Below the pieces are notes generated by a model that searched no databases, had not been told where the DNA came from, and saw nothing but the letters and a program-made list of their open reading frames with translations. A program made the position numbers and the translations under genes. A stretch of 64,000 bases of DNA, taken from contig JAGMWU010000034.1 of the NCBI GenBank assembly GCA_018697195.1, positions 1,127,426 to 1,191,425 on the forward strand, written 5' to 3'. This stretch comes from Certhia americana (lineage: Eukaryota; Chordata; Aves; Passeriformes; Certhiidae). Below, one piece after another: positions 50,021 through 63,268 of this stretch. Each line of letters begins with the position of its first letter. Position 1 is the stretch's first letter.

Positions 50021-53000
50021 CTGTGAGAAATAGAAATGACTTGCAGAAAAGGCTGGTGTTCTATCAGCCCACTTTTCCTCTACAGTTAATATAAGGAAAT
50101 CAAATAGTATGTGTGAAAAAACACATGGAAGATGACCTTGGGGAAGGTACCAAATAACCTTTTACTGAATATGTGCTGCCATGCACATATCCCATGGCAT
50201 TGCAGCCTGGACTATCAGAGCCCAAAGCCCACATCATCAATCTCCAGGCAAAATGCTGAACTCAAGGCTTCCATTTCATTTTAAAGATTTACACATGCAA
50301 TATGACAAAGGAAAAGATGTGACAAAGATGTGACAAAGGAAAACAAGAGCAACCTGGGATCTCTAAAGAGGTAGAGAACATACATGAAAAAAAAGAGAAA
50401 CAACATCCTGTTTTCTCAAAAACCAACCAAGAAACTGCTCAATGCAAGGAGACAATCAGTTCAGTTTTTGCAGATTTCTTAATGGAGTAGCAGGTCATGC
50501 TCTGCAGTGCCCAGAGCTCTGCAGAGAAAACAACAGTTGCTTTTACGTTTGACCTGTGGACATGCAGGAAAGAACATCAGCAGAAATGCTGCACTCCAGT
50601 TTAACCACAGAAAGCAGGAGATGGCAGAGATGATCAGCTGGTATCAGATGCAGCCACTGCAGTGTAGCAACTTCTGTCCCCCCTTAAATAGTGCCTGTCA
50701 AATTAGTATGATTATTGGATATTGTGAGACTACAAATAACAAAATGACATCACGTATAACAAAGGAAATCATAGAAAATTGGATAAATAGAGCTTATCAA
50801 AGCTAAAGCAAGAAGTAATAACAGACTGTACAGACTAGGTCCTGTGTGACAAGGCAATGAAAAACAAAGCCTGAAATAAAGCAGTGCCCACACTGAAAAA
50901 ATACTGCTAGGAGACTAACCTGAAAACTTTTAGCAAATTAGCATACATAATAATTTATTAAAAAAACAGCTAATGATATCTTTCTGGATCAAAGCTGATC
51001 AGAAGTTTGTCACTTAGGTAGTTCCATGAAAAAATTGTACTTCTGTTAAAAGCAAAGCATTTGACAAACACATAGATTGTGACTAACCCCATACCATTAA
51101 GAGTGATTTTTAAGGCACAAAGGTATTTAAGCGTTTTTGTTTGTGAATTTCTCTCATCATCTCATGATTTGCATTTGGCTTGCTGAGTTCTGCGGATGGA
51201 GCTGTAATAGCTGTTCACATTCCTTGCTAAGGACATTGTTTTGCCTACACTTTCCCAAAACGTTAGTGTGTATGTTTGTGCTGTAAATAAGAACTGGACA
51301 ATGGTTTTCAGCTGTATCCACTCATTTTCCCCACCCCAGCATTAATGCTCTCCAGAAAGACAAGAATTTTCCATGTCTAATACATCTCTTACTTCTTACA
51401 ATGTTGCACATAACATAGGGATACTGCTTTCAACAGCATCCTAGTAATGCCCTTAAGAAATTAATGGCTCTACTTTGGCCTTTCCAGGATATTTAGCAAC
51501 TGAAGCACAAAGAAGGAGAGGTTGTTTTGCACCATCCATCCCACTGTAGGATCAAGATGTGACAAAGAACTAACCTGGGCTTGAAAGTGTGGCAGCAGTA
51601 TCAACTAACACAGTCATATATATTTCATATTTGCATGAAGGAGCAGAATTAAGATTATATAAGTTACCTTAATGACATGGTGCCTTTTCTGAAGGTCTGG
51701 TTTTGCAGGATTCTTTGTTAGCTATGGAAGGAACAGCCAACCATGAGTGATACACTTAAATGGTATAACCAGTAGGAAAGAGGGGTAGTTATGGATTGTC
51801 AATGATCCTGAAAGCCTTTCAGACTGGATACAATCTCACACAGCTGTGGTGATAAACATCACATTCCACCACAAAAGAGTGTGCCAAGAGATTGCCAGAG
51901 GTGAGTGTCATGCAGCAAAATCACAAAGCACCAAATGAATCCACTCCAGTGACCACAAAGTCTATGGCAGTCAGGCTTTCTTCACAGAAAGGAGTGCCAG
52001 CTATACTCTGTAGTGCAATCCACTCCTAGCTGGCTTTAGAACAAGTCCAGTTTTCAATCCTTCCAGTCTATTCAACTTATCACTATGTGATGTCACCCTA
52101 AAAGAATACAGAAAAACACAACTAGCATTTATTTTGGTGTGCTCCTCCTCCCTTGATCTCTCCCCCTCACCCCTTCCAGAAATTGCCAGCAAAAGTGAAT
52201 ACTTGCAGTGTTTCTGTTCCGTAAATGGTTTCATGCTTAGCAGCAGGCACCAAAAAGGTTCAGTTCTTGCTCTGATCCTGTGTTTATACTGAGCTGGAGG
52301 TGGTTTTAAACCATCTTCCATATTTGGGGTCTACTCAAAGCTGAGTGACCTAAGGGCAATCTACTGATGCTCCATCTCTGATGTCTACAGGGAGGCCCTT
52401 GAAGAAGTAAAGAACAGCCACAATATTCTCCATCTCTGCCTCACAAGATTTCGTGCAGAAACTCTGTCCTGCCCAGAAAATCACACAGTGGCCTTACCAC
52501 CTACAGGCCTTGAAAACTGGAATACACAGGGAAAAATCCCATTTCCCTTTTCAGGCTTTTTGGATAATGGACTGAATTGCCTGAAACAGTATAAGTCTCC
52601 CCTGAGAGACATCACCAGGCTAAAGGAACACCCTGATTCCTCGTGCTTCAAGAGGTTGTGCCAATGAGCAGCACTATGAAAGAAATGACAAATTGGGAAA
52701 AACCTTCCTTAATGGATGCTTAAAAAAAAAGGAAAAAAAAAAAAAGAGAGAGGGGCCACTTGAGGCACCTAAAGCTGTTAATAGTGACAAGACAAGAAGG
52801 GATTTCTGGTTAATCAACATCAAGGTCAGAGTCTTGAGGAATAAATTTCATATACAGTGAATAACTCACACAGAATGATGGCATGTTTAGCATCAACTCC
52901 TGGCAAAGATTTGTTTGCTTAATGACTTTTCTCTTTTTTTTTTTTTTCAGGCCAACAACCTTTGACTGAAGAGAGTTTGTTAAAAGAGCTAAATGTCACT

Positions 53001-55757
53001 GAAAATGTGCTGTTAATCCTAGTCATCAACAAATGTTAACCACGAAGTGATAATAAAGAGAAAAAAGAAAAGACGTGGCTCCAATCAGGATTATGCTGGG
53101 TAAGTGCAGAGACCCGCATGACTTTGTAACAGGCGGCTCTCACACTGGTTCTCCAAATACATGTCACCAACCCTGGTCTTGCAAAAGGGCTTTGATGTTC
53201 ATTTGCAGACGGATACACTGTACTTTTCCTTTGGCTTGTGCAAACAAAGAGGGGTGTTTTGGTTTTCTCGGCAAATACTGTCAGATGTTTTATGCACAGC
53301 AATAAAAATTAAGTAAATCTTTGATACTACAATTCTTCCTCGCTTGAAACAAGCTTGACTCAGCTACTGCTGGATGGAAAGAAAAAACACATAATTTTTT
53401 TTCTAGATAAAGAAGTTTACAGATGTCTGTAATGTTTTGAAGATCTCAGCATTTGCTGACTTTAATGATCTCTGTGGAAGCTATTGGGAAGCAAGAGTTG
53501 GGGAAATGTGCACTTCAAACCAGCCTTGAGCTCTTCCCAGAGTCTGACCTTGGCTGCACAAATCCCTCCTAAATCTAAATCATCTCATTGATCTAAATAA
53601 ATAGGTTGTGAGCAACTATTCTTCTCAAGCAAAGTTTGCAGCTCTGATCTCATGCTGGAGGAACACTTGAGCCTTCAAAGGCTTGCCTGTTCGTCCTCAT
53701 TCAACTTAAAAGCAGCAAAACCTCACATTTAAGGAAAGTTACTGCTCTCCCCTCTGTGCTAACCACCCTCAGGCCGTGTTGTTCTACTTTTTACCAAGGA
53801 AAAGCACGGTATAGCTACATGTATGCTTGTGCAAACTTTTGTTGTTTTTTTTTTTTTAATCAGGGTTTGGAGTAATTTTGAGACACCTTTACAGATCCAC
53901 TAACACTTGGTTTAATTTTGCTTTTATACTAGCTACTGTTAACAGCAGTGAAGCAAATACAGCAATTTCTTCCCAGAGGAGAGCAACAGTTCCTCATGTT
54001 CCTTCTCATGTTCCTTTTCACGTTTGAAATATTTGGGAGGAACCTGTGCAAAGTGTGTGAACCTCATGGAGCATTGCCATTGAGGTGAAATGGAAGGTAT
54101 GAAGCTCCAGCTCCCTCTTTCTGAAGCTCTCAGATCTTCCACAGCTCCTTCCTGGAAAGCCTACAAAATAATTCCTGGTTTTACAAGCCCTGCACAAGGT
54201 GTAACAGACTTTCTACCATTTCAAAGGTATTGCTTCTGATCTCATGAAAGCAAGAAAAGGGCCATTTTTTTAACCTCCTTGTTGTGGCTCAGATCAAGTA
54301 TGCCTGTAGATGGTTTTGGGCATTTTCCACAAGCATCTATCATTACTATGTAACCATAGCGAGCATTATTTGAAATTAATTGTATTTAAGGCTCCAGCAA
54401 CACAATCTGGAAAGTCTGTGACCCCCAGTAATTCTGTATGTTCTAAAATTGCTTCTTAGAGTTTCAACATCCATGAAACCATTCAAAATTCTTGAAAATA
54501 TAATACATGGCCTCACTCATCACCACTGTATCATCTCCTCTTACAAAGTAAAACTGCACATATGTGTACATGTCCCCCCAAATGTACTTTTTCATAGGAG
54601 CACACACTCACCTATATTGTTTTGCATTTAAATATATATTGCTTTTAAATTCTTAATGTAGATGTGACTGAGAGGATGTCTGGTAGCAGAGAAATTAGAT
54701 TGTGAAGTGAAGTGAGAAAGCCAGAAAATACAAAGCCATTAAAATCACATTTTCTATTCAAGGAGGGCAGAGTTTGATCTTCTCTTTTCCAGTATTAACT
54801 CGGGGCAGCTCTACTTCAGCTGATGAAGCTTAAGGAGTTAAAAAACAAAGCAGCCAGAACAACATGTCTCTCCTTACTAGAAACTAAAAGTCAATCTTTT
54901 AAAGCATAAGTTTCTCTTTTCAGTGGTTTTGAGCATTTGTAAGTCTCTTGAATCCAGACTGCCAAAGGTTAACAGTCATGATTACCTTAAAAAAATACAT
55001 TTAAAGTAGGCTAAATCCTCCTTTCGTGAACTTGAGATGTGCTTAATACTCCTGGTTCCTGCAGAGATTCGTAGCAGCTCCAAGATAACTCTCACCATCT
55101 CACTTTACTCAGGTATCTGTTAGGAGGGGCAGTCTCTAGTTTATTCTTGTTTTTCCCAAGAGTGACAAGGTAGCAAAGGACACGCGAAATCTGCACATCG
55201 CATTAGTTGTGCTTACAAAGAAATCCCCCAATGCTGTCAGATATTCATAGGGCATGTTTCCTGTCTAAAGATTAAACCTAGGATCCACAAAATTCTTTCA
55301 TGTGTTTCCCATGTGCTTCCCCAAAATATCCAGCCATATTTCAGTATGCACCACAAAGGAGCTAAACTGAGGGAAGGATGAAAACTTCTCTGCTCTTTGG
55401 AGACGTAATTAAGGATGTGATTTTTATGTTGCAATTCTTTAAGCAGAAGAATTAATCTAAATCCTTTGTACCTTGACAAAAACACCAAACACAAAGTTCT
55501 CAGTTAATCCTGAATGGACAGAGTAAGCAGGGTGGGCTTTGTCACCACACACTGCTCAACAGGAATAAAGCAGATTGTTCTCCTTGTTTATCCACCCTCT
55601 CTCATCAGATGCCAGGAAATACTGAAAGAAGGAACAGCTATGCTTGTCATGAGCTCTAAGCAAGCAATTATGCAAGCTAATTTTTGTATGTAACAGACTG
55701 TGTTATTCCTATAGCTACTGAAACCTACAGAGGCAAATCTCATAGGTATTTTGTTAC
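50021..55757 (-). other. intron of the minus-strand gene (proposed)
   Basis: About 5.7 kb. It contains A-rich runs at about 52722-52754 and a 12-14 base T run at about 53847. A candidate exon at 52103-52019 with a good acceptor was dropped because its phase fits neither neighbour. A plus-strand acceptor/donor pair (52951-53099) encloses no open frame. Confidence 0.4.
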
Positions 55758-55870
55758 TCGTGCCTTTCATGCTGTTGCCAGTGTTGCTCAGATGACATTG
55801 CAGAAACTCAGGATAACTGGTGGGCAACTTCTCATTTGATACTTGGGATTGTAGCCACTGTATGAGAAAG
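55758..55870 (-). CDS. unrecognised minus-strand gene, exon
   Basis: A 113-base exon encodes 37 codons between split codons, starting FLIQWLQSQVS and ending NTGNSMKGT. The acceptor is GGGACCCAG (AG at 55872-55871), preceded by TCTAATTCTCTGTTGTGG. The donor is CGA/GTAACA. The upstream split codon (AC+C, Thr) joins the 56099-55989 exon across a 118-base intron. The downstream one (A+CT, Thr) joins the 50020-49779 exon. Codon character is good and the frame is the only sensible one here. Confidence 0.45.
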
Positions 55871-55988
55871 CTGGGTCCCTCCACAACAGAGAATTAGAGT
55901 GTGATTCCACTCCACTGCAACACCAAGACTCAAAGGGCTGTGCTGTCCTGCTCTTGCTACCCTTCATATCATTAAATCAAACATTCAC

Positions 55989-56099
55989 GTAAGGTATTTA
56001 GGACCTGCTTGCCAGATTGCAAAGGTAGATGTTTTTTTTGGCTCTCCCAACAGAGCTGAGCCCTGAAGGAAAGCCAAGACCTGTAATAATTTGCCTTGG
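55989..56099 (-). CDS. unrecognised minus-strand gene, exon
   Basis: This 111-base exon follows a textbook acceptor (GCTTATTTTTGTTTCAG, AG at 56101-56100) and ends at CTTAC/GTGAAT. It encodes 36 codons in one frame, starting QGKLLQVLAFLQG and ending WQAGPKYL. All three frames are open over most of it, so the choice rests on phase agreement with the downstream exon. A second AG five bases inside would shift the entry phase. Confidence 0.42.
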
Positions 56100-57011
56100 C
56101 TGAAACAAAAATAAGCATACACTGTACTGTATGCACTTCTGAGGTAATTACTGCCATTAGATCACAGCCTGGAAATGAATTTTAAGCCATGCAAAGAGAC
56201 TGAATACAAAAAAACCTTATGTTAAAACCATGTTAAATGTCCAGTTATAACATGTCAAAGCAAGGAGGGCTCAGTTGAAAGAAGGAATTTTAGCTCCAGC
56301 CCATCTTGTCACACCCAGCCACTGCAACCCACATGGTGAAGTTAAATTGTCTCTTGGGTAGGGGCTGACCCACAGGCCCACCAGGAATGGGCAAGGAATC
56401 CCATTTGAGGTTCTCTTGCCTCTAACAAAATAGTCATGGTGCTCCTTTAGCACTGCTTAAGGGGTATGTTACATCTACTACATGTTTGCCCCTCCGTATT
56501 CCTTAATTTCTCTGACTGCCTATCTCCACTGCCACACAGGAGCAGTCTCCACTGTCAGCTGAGCTTACCAGTCTAACCTCATTTCACCCAGATAACTCCT
56601 CCCAGACCTCAATAGTCTAAGAAGGGGGACCTTCATTTCTTTGTAAGGATCATTGGAAGAGGACAGAATATATCAAGAGGGTGAGTTGATTCAAAGTTCT
56701 TGAACAGCTTGGTCGCCCAGCATAGCATCTTTCCTGGAATGTCACATCACCTCCCCATTTCAATCCACTTTCACTCTTCACAGTTGTCAAAGAGACAAAA
56801 GCCATCCTGCACTCTTCCAAACACCAAGGCATGGAATATCCACAGGAGATTCATGAAAATTTTTGACCCTGACTGCCCCAGAAGGGAGCTGTCCTGCCCC
56901 AGGACTTCCCTGTGAGCCCCCCACTGACCACATCTCGTACTGGTGCTGCACTCAGTGTTTCCCACCAGCCCACCATCAGTATCAGGTATAGCCCTGGCTC
57001 CTCAAGCTCAC
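56100..57011 (-). other. intron of the minus-strand gene (proposed)
   Basis: Minus-strand frames at 56650-56832 and 56771-56965 are open but have no splice support. No repeat is recognised with confidence. Confidence 0.3.
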
Positions 57012-57066
57012 TTCTGTAACAATTCTCTCCTAGAGCCAGATTTATGAATTGTTGCACCATTCCATC
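57012..57066 (-). CDS. candidate upstream exon of the minus-strand gene
   Basis: A 55-base candidate lies between TTTCTTTATTACCTTTGAAG and AGAA/GTGAGC. It has 18 codons plus one base (DGMVQQFINLALG...). The acceptor and donor are both reasonable. Its one-base end requires the next exon to start at the second AG (56094), not the stronger first one, so the junction is doubtful. The frame stays open well past the donor. Confidence 0.28.
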
Positions 57067-57646
57067 CTTCAAAGGTAATAAAGAAATGCTCCCAGCTTGG
57101 CTGACAAAAACACTCTGTGTGGCCGTACTGGTGAGACTGGGACACTGTTAGATGTGTAGATGTGTTTGCCTTTTCCTTGACCTTGCTGTTACTTTGAAGC
57201 CATCAGAGGCTGCTGCTCCAAGTGGCTTCAAGGTCCTTTGTTAGACTCAGTGCCATTGACTCAGTAACAACAACACGATGTCTTTAACTTCTGATTCAGA
57301 AAACAGTCATTCAAATAAAGGATACACTGACAGCCCATTAACTACAGCAAAGATTGTTGTTGCTGCTACAGTTTCAGAGAGACCTATTTAAAAATAGATT
57401 AGGGTCTTGGAAACCACTCAGCTTATTCTGCCTTTTTCCCCCTCTTCTCTGCAAGACAAGTTACTAAACCAAACCTGGCATTTGCTTCCTCTCTGATCTA
57501 GTTACAACTTCATTACAGCAATATTGGCCAGCAGCAAGTAACTTATTAAATAAATGCCCTTTAAGTGCTTCTACCTGGATAGTTGATTCAGATAACAGAG
57601 AGATAGAGGGAAGGAAGGGCCTGGCTTAGCTCTGCCCATTTTCCAC

Positions 57647-57718
57647 CTTCCCTTGTAGTCGCAGGGCCAGGAGGCCGTTCCTGCTCTTCCAGCCCAGGTG
57701 AGCAGCCATCTCCCAGTG
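57647..57718 (-). CDS. candidate upstream exon of the minus-strand gene
   Basis: A 72-base, phase 0 to phase 0 candidate between TTTCTGCTCCGGTCACAG and GGGAAG/GTGGAA. It encodes 24 codons (HWEMAAHLGW...LLALRLQGK) with high third-position GC. A second open frame overlaps it. Confidence 0.3.
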
Positions 57719-57841
57719 CTGTGACCGGAGCAGAAATTATGCAGCCCTTTCAAGGCCACATCGGCCTTTACAACAGTCTTAAAAAACACCTTCACACTAA
57801 TCATCCATTTGTTCTGTGCACTCCAGCAAATGCAGCTTTGT

Positions 57842-57876
57842 AGGAAATGTATTTATTTGTATGTATGTATTTATTT
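57842..57876. repeat. TATT/TATG-type tetranucleotide repeat
   Basis: Imperfect tandem TATTTATTTGTATGTATGTA units. Confidence 0.8.
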
Positions 57877-58001
57877 ACTTTCTCAACAAAAAACAGCTTT
57901 CAATCTCTGCAAGACATTTTTCAACGAAAATGACTTTGCTATATTTTCACCCCCCCCGCAAAGTTGACAATACCACTCAAAAAGCCATTGTCTTCCCCTA
58001 C

Positions 58002-58089
58002 CAAGAGACAAGAGTCCTGCCTGCAGAAGGAAGAGAGCAAAAGGCTCAGGACAGACAGCTTGACACAGTGTGTCACCAGAAGGCTAGTC
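58002..58089 (-). CDS. candidate upstream exon of the minus-strand gene
   Basis: An 88-base candidate between CATCACCAAGCCAG and CTCTTG/GTAGGG. It has one base plus 29 codons (TSLLVTHCVKLSV...). The phase fits the 57718-57647 candidate. A pyrimidine tract and AG inside it (CTCTTCCTTCTGCAG) could be the true acceptor instead. Confidence 0.25.
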
Positions 58090-58246
58090 CTGGCTTGGTG
58101 ATGAACAGCACAGATACTTCTTTTAGAAAAGCAGAAAAAATCCCAACCTTCTGAAAGAAATGTTCCACTTTAGGTGCTTAAAATAAACAAGATCCACCAT
58201 AGCAACTTCACTACAGTCTTCTGGGCACACTGCCTCTTGATCTCAC

Positions 58247-58281
58247 CTCTTGATGTGGTTCCAACTGCATTTAAAGAGTAG
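58247..58281 (-). CDS. candidate microexon upstream of the minus-strand gene
   Basis: A 35-base candidate between AATGTTTAG and a strong AAGAG/GTGAGA donor, with 11 codons plus two bases. The phase matches the next candidate, but at this size a chance match is quite possible. Confidence 0.18.
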
Positions 58282-59422
58282 CTAAACATTTAATACACTC
58301 ACAAAAGAGTGATTAGGACCTTCACAAAACACCAATACCTATCAGCATCATCATTAACCACACAAATCACCACCACCATTTTCCCCCACTCTTGCTGTGT
58401 GAAGCCACCACCAGCAGAACTGTCCAACACAAATAAAGTTTGCAGAAAGCAGGTGACTGTTTCTGGCTATTTCACAATGAGGTGACCAGAGATGACTCAG
58501 CTAGACAAGATTTGTTTGTTTGTTTGAGCGAGATGTTTTGTTGTTTGAGTTCTTTTTAAACTTTGAGGGATAGAGAAGCTTTACAAAGGGATTTGAAAGC
58601 AAATTGTAGTGAATATTTGACTCAACCTAAGTGTGCATAGATAAGTATACTCAAAAACTGACATGTACACATTTATGTTTACCATTTCTTCAGTATTGTT
58701 TGACGTGAACAAATGCTTAAATTCAAACACAGTATGAGATGAATGCTCAAAGTTCATGACACACATCTTAAACTACTGGAATTTGTGAACATGCACAGGC
58801 CAGATCAATTAGCATGCTGCTTATGGTATTGCAGAAGATCCCATATTGGTTTCTCATTAGCACTTATTTCTCTGCCCAAGATCACAAGTCTTAAACATAT
58901 AGTCATCCAAAGCAGAACACTTGCATCTGTCATTAGATCTGTGAGATATGAAATTTATTAAATCCATAAGCCCTGCCCCTTTTCTCTAAAAATTCAAAAG
59001 TACAATAAAAACTTCAGGGTTTTTTATATTTTATAAGGATCATTTGAGGTAGTCTTGCATTAACTTTGATGTTTTCCTCCTTCAATGATGTAATATACTG
59101 AACATCTACTTCCTGGACCCAGAATTTTGCAAAGATCACTGTATTATTACAAGAATGTTTACTTGCCATCTAACCTCACTTTAAACCAAACATACAGTGA
59201 GGTTTTTCCCCCTACAAAGGGAAATTGTTAAACAACCTTTTCCACAGGCCTATAATCAACCCTTTAAATCAAACATGAATAACAGACTTTCATTTATCAA
59301 TTGATCCACTGTTTTTTGGTGGGTTTTTTTCTCCCTTCACTTTTTTGGTGCAGCAGATAAAAGACCCAGTTGTACTATCATAGCCCATTGCTTTGTAACC
59401 AAACTCTGCATGGGAGAAACAT

Positions 59423-59427
<5 letters not shown>

Positions 59428-59474
<47 letters not shown>
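59428..59474. repeat. 47-base poly-T run
   Basis: An uninterrupted T tract. The poly-Phe and poly-Lys stretches in the ORFs across it are artefacts. It may be the antisense A-tail of a retrocopy, but no body is recognised on its left. Confidence 0.97.
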
Positions 59475-59475
<1 letters not shown>

Positions 59476-61459
59476 TGATGGGGAAAGAAGGAACAGAAAG
59501 AAGGAAAGTTGAAGGTTTTTTCCTCCCTTCTTTTCCTCTTTGGCTTAAGCTTTGTTGTTGTCATCATTTTGAGGCTTTGGGAGGAGGGTAACTGGAGGTT
59601 GTTGTTCCTATAAAAATCTTTGAAAGCCATTGTGTAGGTGGGTCAAAGAGAAACCAAATTAAAAACTAACAACTTTTGAATTTCAGCAGCCAACGTTAAT
59701 GTTGACTAAGAACCAAAAAAGAAGGGGGAGGAGGTAGAAAAAAAAGTGGCCCTACAGAAAGCAAGGGCCAGCTGAGAGATCTAGAGGACGGCAGGCTCTG
59801 AAGGGGCAAAGCTGCTCCTTTTGATGTGGGAGGTCTGAAAGTAACCTACTGGGACACTCCCTGGGCTATCTCATTAACCATGTCACCAAAGCCCCCCAAG
59901 GTCCAGAGAATCATAACATTATCTCTGACATTACCACACAGATACAAGGTTCCTTAGGCAGTCTATAAACATGCCTGTACTAACCAATTCATCGTGGTTT
60001 GACACCCCTGCAAGAGCTGGATGCCCTTTAGTGAGCCACATGAATTGCCCCAGTCATTCATCAAAGTTTCTCAGAGTGCATTTCACACAGCATTAAATTT
60101 AATTAAAGCAACATTGACTGCATTGTAATCCTCTGGAGGCTCTTTGTCAGAAGGAGCTGGAACACTTTCTACTTAAACATCTATTGTTTAGGTGGGATTT
60201 TTCTCCCTCTTCCGTTGTCTGAACCCAAGTGATTTGCTGCCGCTCCCTGTTTTTTATTTAAAAACTCATATGTCTGAAAAAGTTCTGTCATGCAAACAGA
60301 AACCCCAGCCTCACATGACAAACAGTTCAGCTCCTATGCACTTGTCTGCAGATGCTGGAGAATATGGAGGATTGCTCTAAAGTGGACAGACGTGTAAAAA
60401 ACAACCCTTGACACACACAAATGAAGATTAGTAGCAGAAAGGATGTGTGCAGTTAAAGCCACCTGTTTGTCAGCACACGTCTCTGTGCGTGTCTTCCTGC
60501 TTTAGTGCACCAGCCAGGGGCCACTGTCATCTCCCCATGGTGCTGGAATGGATGGTGGCTCCAGATGCACCAGGTGCTCTGTAGTCCAGGCCACCTTTAC
60601 CAAGAGCAGTGGTTGCACCAGGCCCCCACACAACTGCAGGGCTCTAGCAGTGTGCTTTCTTCTTGGTGGAGGAAGCACCAGGAAGAACCCAAATCTTTAA
60701 GTCTCTTTTTTGCTAGGTCTGCTCATCCACTGGAACCCCACTGGTTGTGCTTACCTTCTATTTTGTTGACCCCTTCTAGATGAGCATCAAAAGACAAACT
60801 TTTTTCCTCAACTTAGTTGTCTCTTTATCCTTTCTGCCAGACATGTCTGGGTGAAGACACGCCACACTATTCTCAGAAACATAGAGGTTATTCTAACACT
60901 GCAGTATAGTGAGAACAGATGGAAGCACAGGTTTGCCCAAGTGAGCATAGTTGTTGCACTCACTTTTCCTCCTTGTGATCAGGAGCAATTTTTGAGAGCT
61001 CTTTCTCTGCATGCGGTAGGCAGAGTGAGATCAGATACCTTCATGAACAACACAGGTGAAAAAGTCCTTTGCTCTTACAAATGCAAACTGCAGAACAGGC
61101 TACGGGAAATATATCTACAATAAGATTTGGTGGCTAAAACACTGTTTGCTGAACTGCTGTCTCTTCACTCCTCTGTAACTTGGTTTACTTCTGTGTAGTG
61201 GTGATGTTCCATTTTTCATCTTACCAAATTATTTGGGATCACAAAGACAACTTCTCAGTCTGTCTACTATGTATATATGGAGTGGCATCCTCTGTGCTTT
61301 ATTCTCCAGCATGTAATCGTGAAAAATCAACCTCATTATTATTACTGCAGTGGCCTGGAAGCTTCAGATCTTTCTGTTTCTTTGTGGTTTTGATGAGGAG
61401 AGTAGAATAGAAGGCACTCACATTGCCATCATTCATGGTTATTAGTAGAAGATTAAAAA

Positions 61460-61471
61460 GAAAAAAAAAAA
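61460..61471. repeat. A-rich homopolymer
   Basis: An A12 run within an A-rich patch. No associated element is seen. Confidence 0.8.
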
Positions 61472-63246
61472 AGGTGTAGTTTTGTATTTCTGAAAAGAAA
61501 AGCGACTAAGCGATTCTGCCCAAAAATGGACCTGCTTTGGCCTCGAGGTTTCAAAGGACCTGACAGGGGGGTCTTGGTAGAAATTCTGTGTTATGCTCAG
61601 CCAAGATCAATGTTATTGTTTATCTCAGAGAAGTATTTATTTCCAGTTCTCAGTACTTCTCATGGCTCCTCATGTGAGATCCTCTGCTGCCATGCCGTCA
61701 TGGAAATGGTTCCATAAAATAATGGGAGGTGCTGAAGAATCAGATCATTTTCTTCACAGGATGCACCCATCTATGCCACAGACTCAGTGCGTCGCAATGT
61801 CTACCAGCTAAAAAGTGGTTTCTTATTGTTTTCTAGATTTGAAATTAAAGACCCAAAAAGAGATCCAAGCCCTGCACAGGTCCTGAGCCTTTGGGCACAT
61901 CCCTCACACTGGTAAAAGTATATTTACAGTTAAGCAGAATTGATATGAATCCAAAGCCAAAATCGCTTTTTCAAAGCTATAGGCTGAGAGCTTATGTAAC
62001 TCTGAAGAAGAAGAAGCTTTACAGAAGGTATGGAGAATTGGAAGTTGGTAGCTCTGGAGAAAAGAGCCTCTGCTTTTTATCTCCCTATAACTCTGCCCTA
62101 TAGCTAAATGAAGGAGAGAAATTTGCGTAACCAGATAATTCAAGCAATGCAGCCTCATTACGGTGCAAACACCACTTTTCCACTTTCTTCATACACACTC
62201 ACTAACTGAGAAGAGAACAAATTAAAAAACTCCCCCCAGAAAATCTCAACTCAAGAATTTTTTGCCTTAGAGAAAAACACAGCTAAGGAAAAAAACAAGT
62301 ATCCTCTGTTCTTTAATAGCTTTCTCAGGAATTTTGCCTTGTGCTGTTTGAGTGGAACAGAGCTAAATGCAGAGCTGAAATAAAGGTACAAGTCCTCCAT
62401 GTCTCACACACACGGAGGCCATCAGATAGCTGTTAATGCTGCTCTGGGGTGCTGCCATCTGCAGAGTGCTGCATTAGTTATGCATGGCACACTGATTTTA
62501 CTACTGTAATTGCACACATATTCACACCCCCCATCACAGCCTCGACAGTAAAACTTGTGCATAACATTATACTTTAGACGACCTCCTGCTGACTTAGAAA
62601 GAAAAACTCTAACTTTATTCTACTCTCCCTTGGTATTTACTTCAGTTTCCCTTTCAAGCTTCTCAAACACACAATAAGCTTTTGATTATCAGGGTTTTAA
62701 GTGCTCCACTGGACACCCAGTGTGTATTTATGAATGGAATTAATAAAGAAGCAATCTGACTCCATCAAGGGAGCATTTTCAGCTACTCTTAAGCGTCACT
62801 GAGCAACAGGAGTAGAAATTGAGACGAGCTTGAGGCCTCCAGCCTTCATTTTTTACATTTATTTAGTCACACCCAGTAAAAGTCTTAGAAATTACATTTG
62901 TCATATTGGGATCTCTGTACAGCCAATTCATTTAATGAACTGAAAAATATATTAGGGTCTGCATATGCAAGCAATCCAAACTATAAAACTACTTGTGTTG
63001 CTCAAGAAAGGCAGTAATATTATCACTCTTTAAGACAAATAATTTTGTCTCCCTCCTCCACACAGATTTTTCAAAGCACGTTTTCACCCTTTTTTTGCAA
63101 TTGTCAGTGAATTCTCATAGAAATCCTTAAAGTCCAGACTACAGATTCCTTATAAATAAATCATGAACTCAAATGAGTTGTCCCAAATAAAAAGAAAGGA
63201 AGAAATGGGGTTGGTGTATTAAACCTTGGCTTTACAATTTACACTA

Positions 63247-63268
63247 TTGTCCTTAACATTAAGGACAA
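63247..63268. repeat. perfect 10-bp inverted repeat with a near-direct repeat
   Basis: TTGTCCTTAA, CA, TTAAGGACAA forms a perfect palindrome. The left part, TTGTCCTTAACATTAA, recurs with one mismatch 28 bases downstream (TTGTTCTTAACATTAA, from 63275). No function is evident. Confidence 0.9.

Noticed and set aside
52019..52103. Minus-strand exon candidate with a strong pyrimidine-rich acceptor
   Set aside because: Its entry phase does not match the upstream exon's end and its donor (GTATAG) is poor.
52951..53099. Plus-strand exon candidate with a T-rich acceptor and a GTAAGT donor
   Set aside because: All three frames contain stops. At most it is a non-coding exon, with no other support.
57014..57060. 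LTR end, because TGTAACAATTCTC resembles the block edge at 41432
   Set aside because: Similarity is limited to about 13 bases, and the segment fits a splice-bounded coding frame better.
59337..59630. ORFs with poly-Lys or poly-Phe
   Set aside because: They are translations of the 47-base T run. No flanking coding signal is present.
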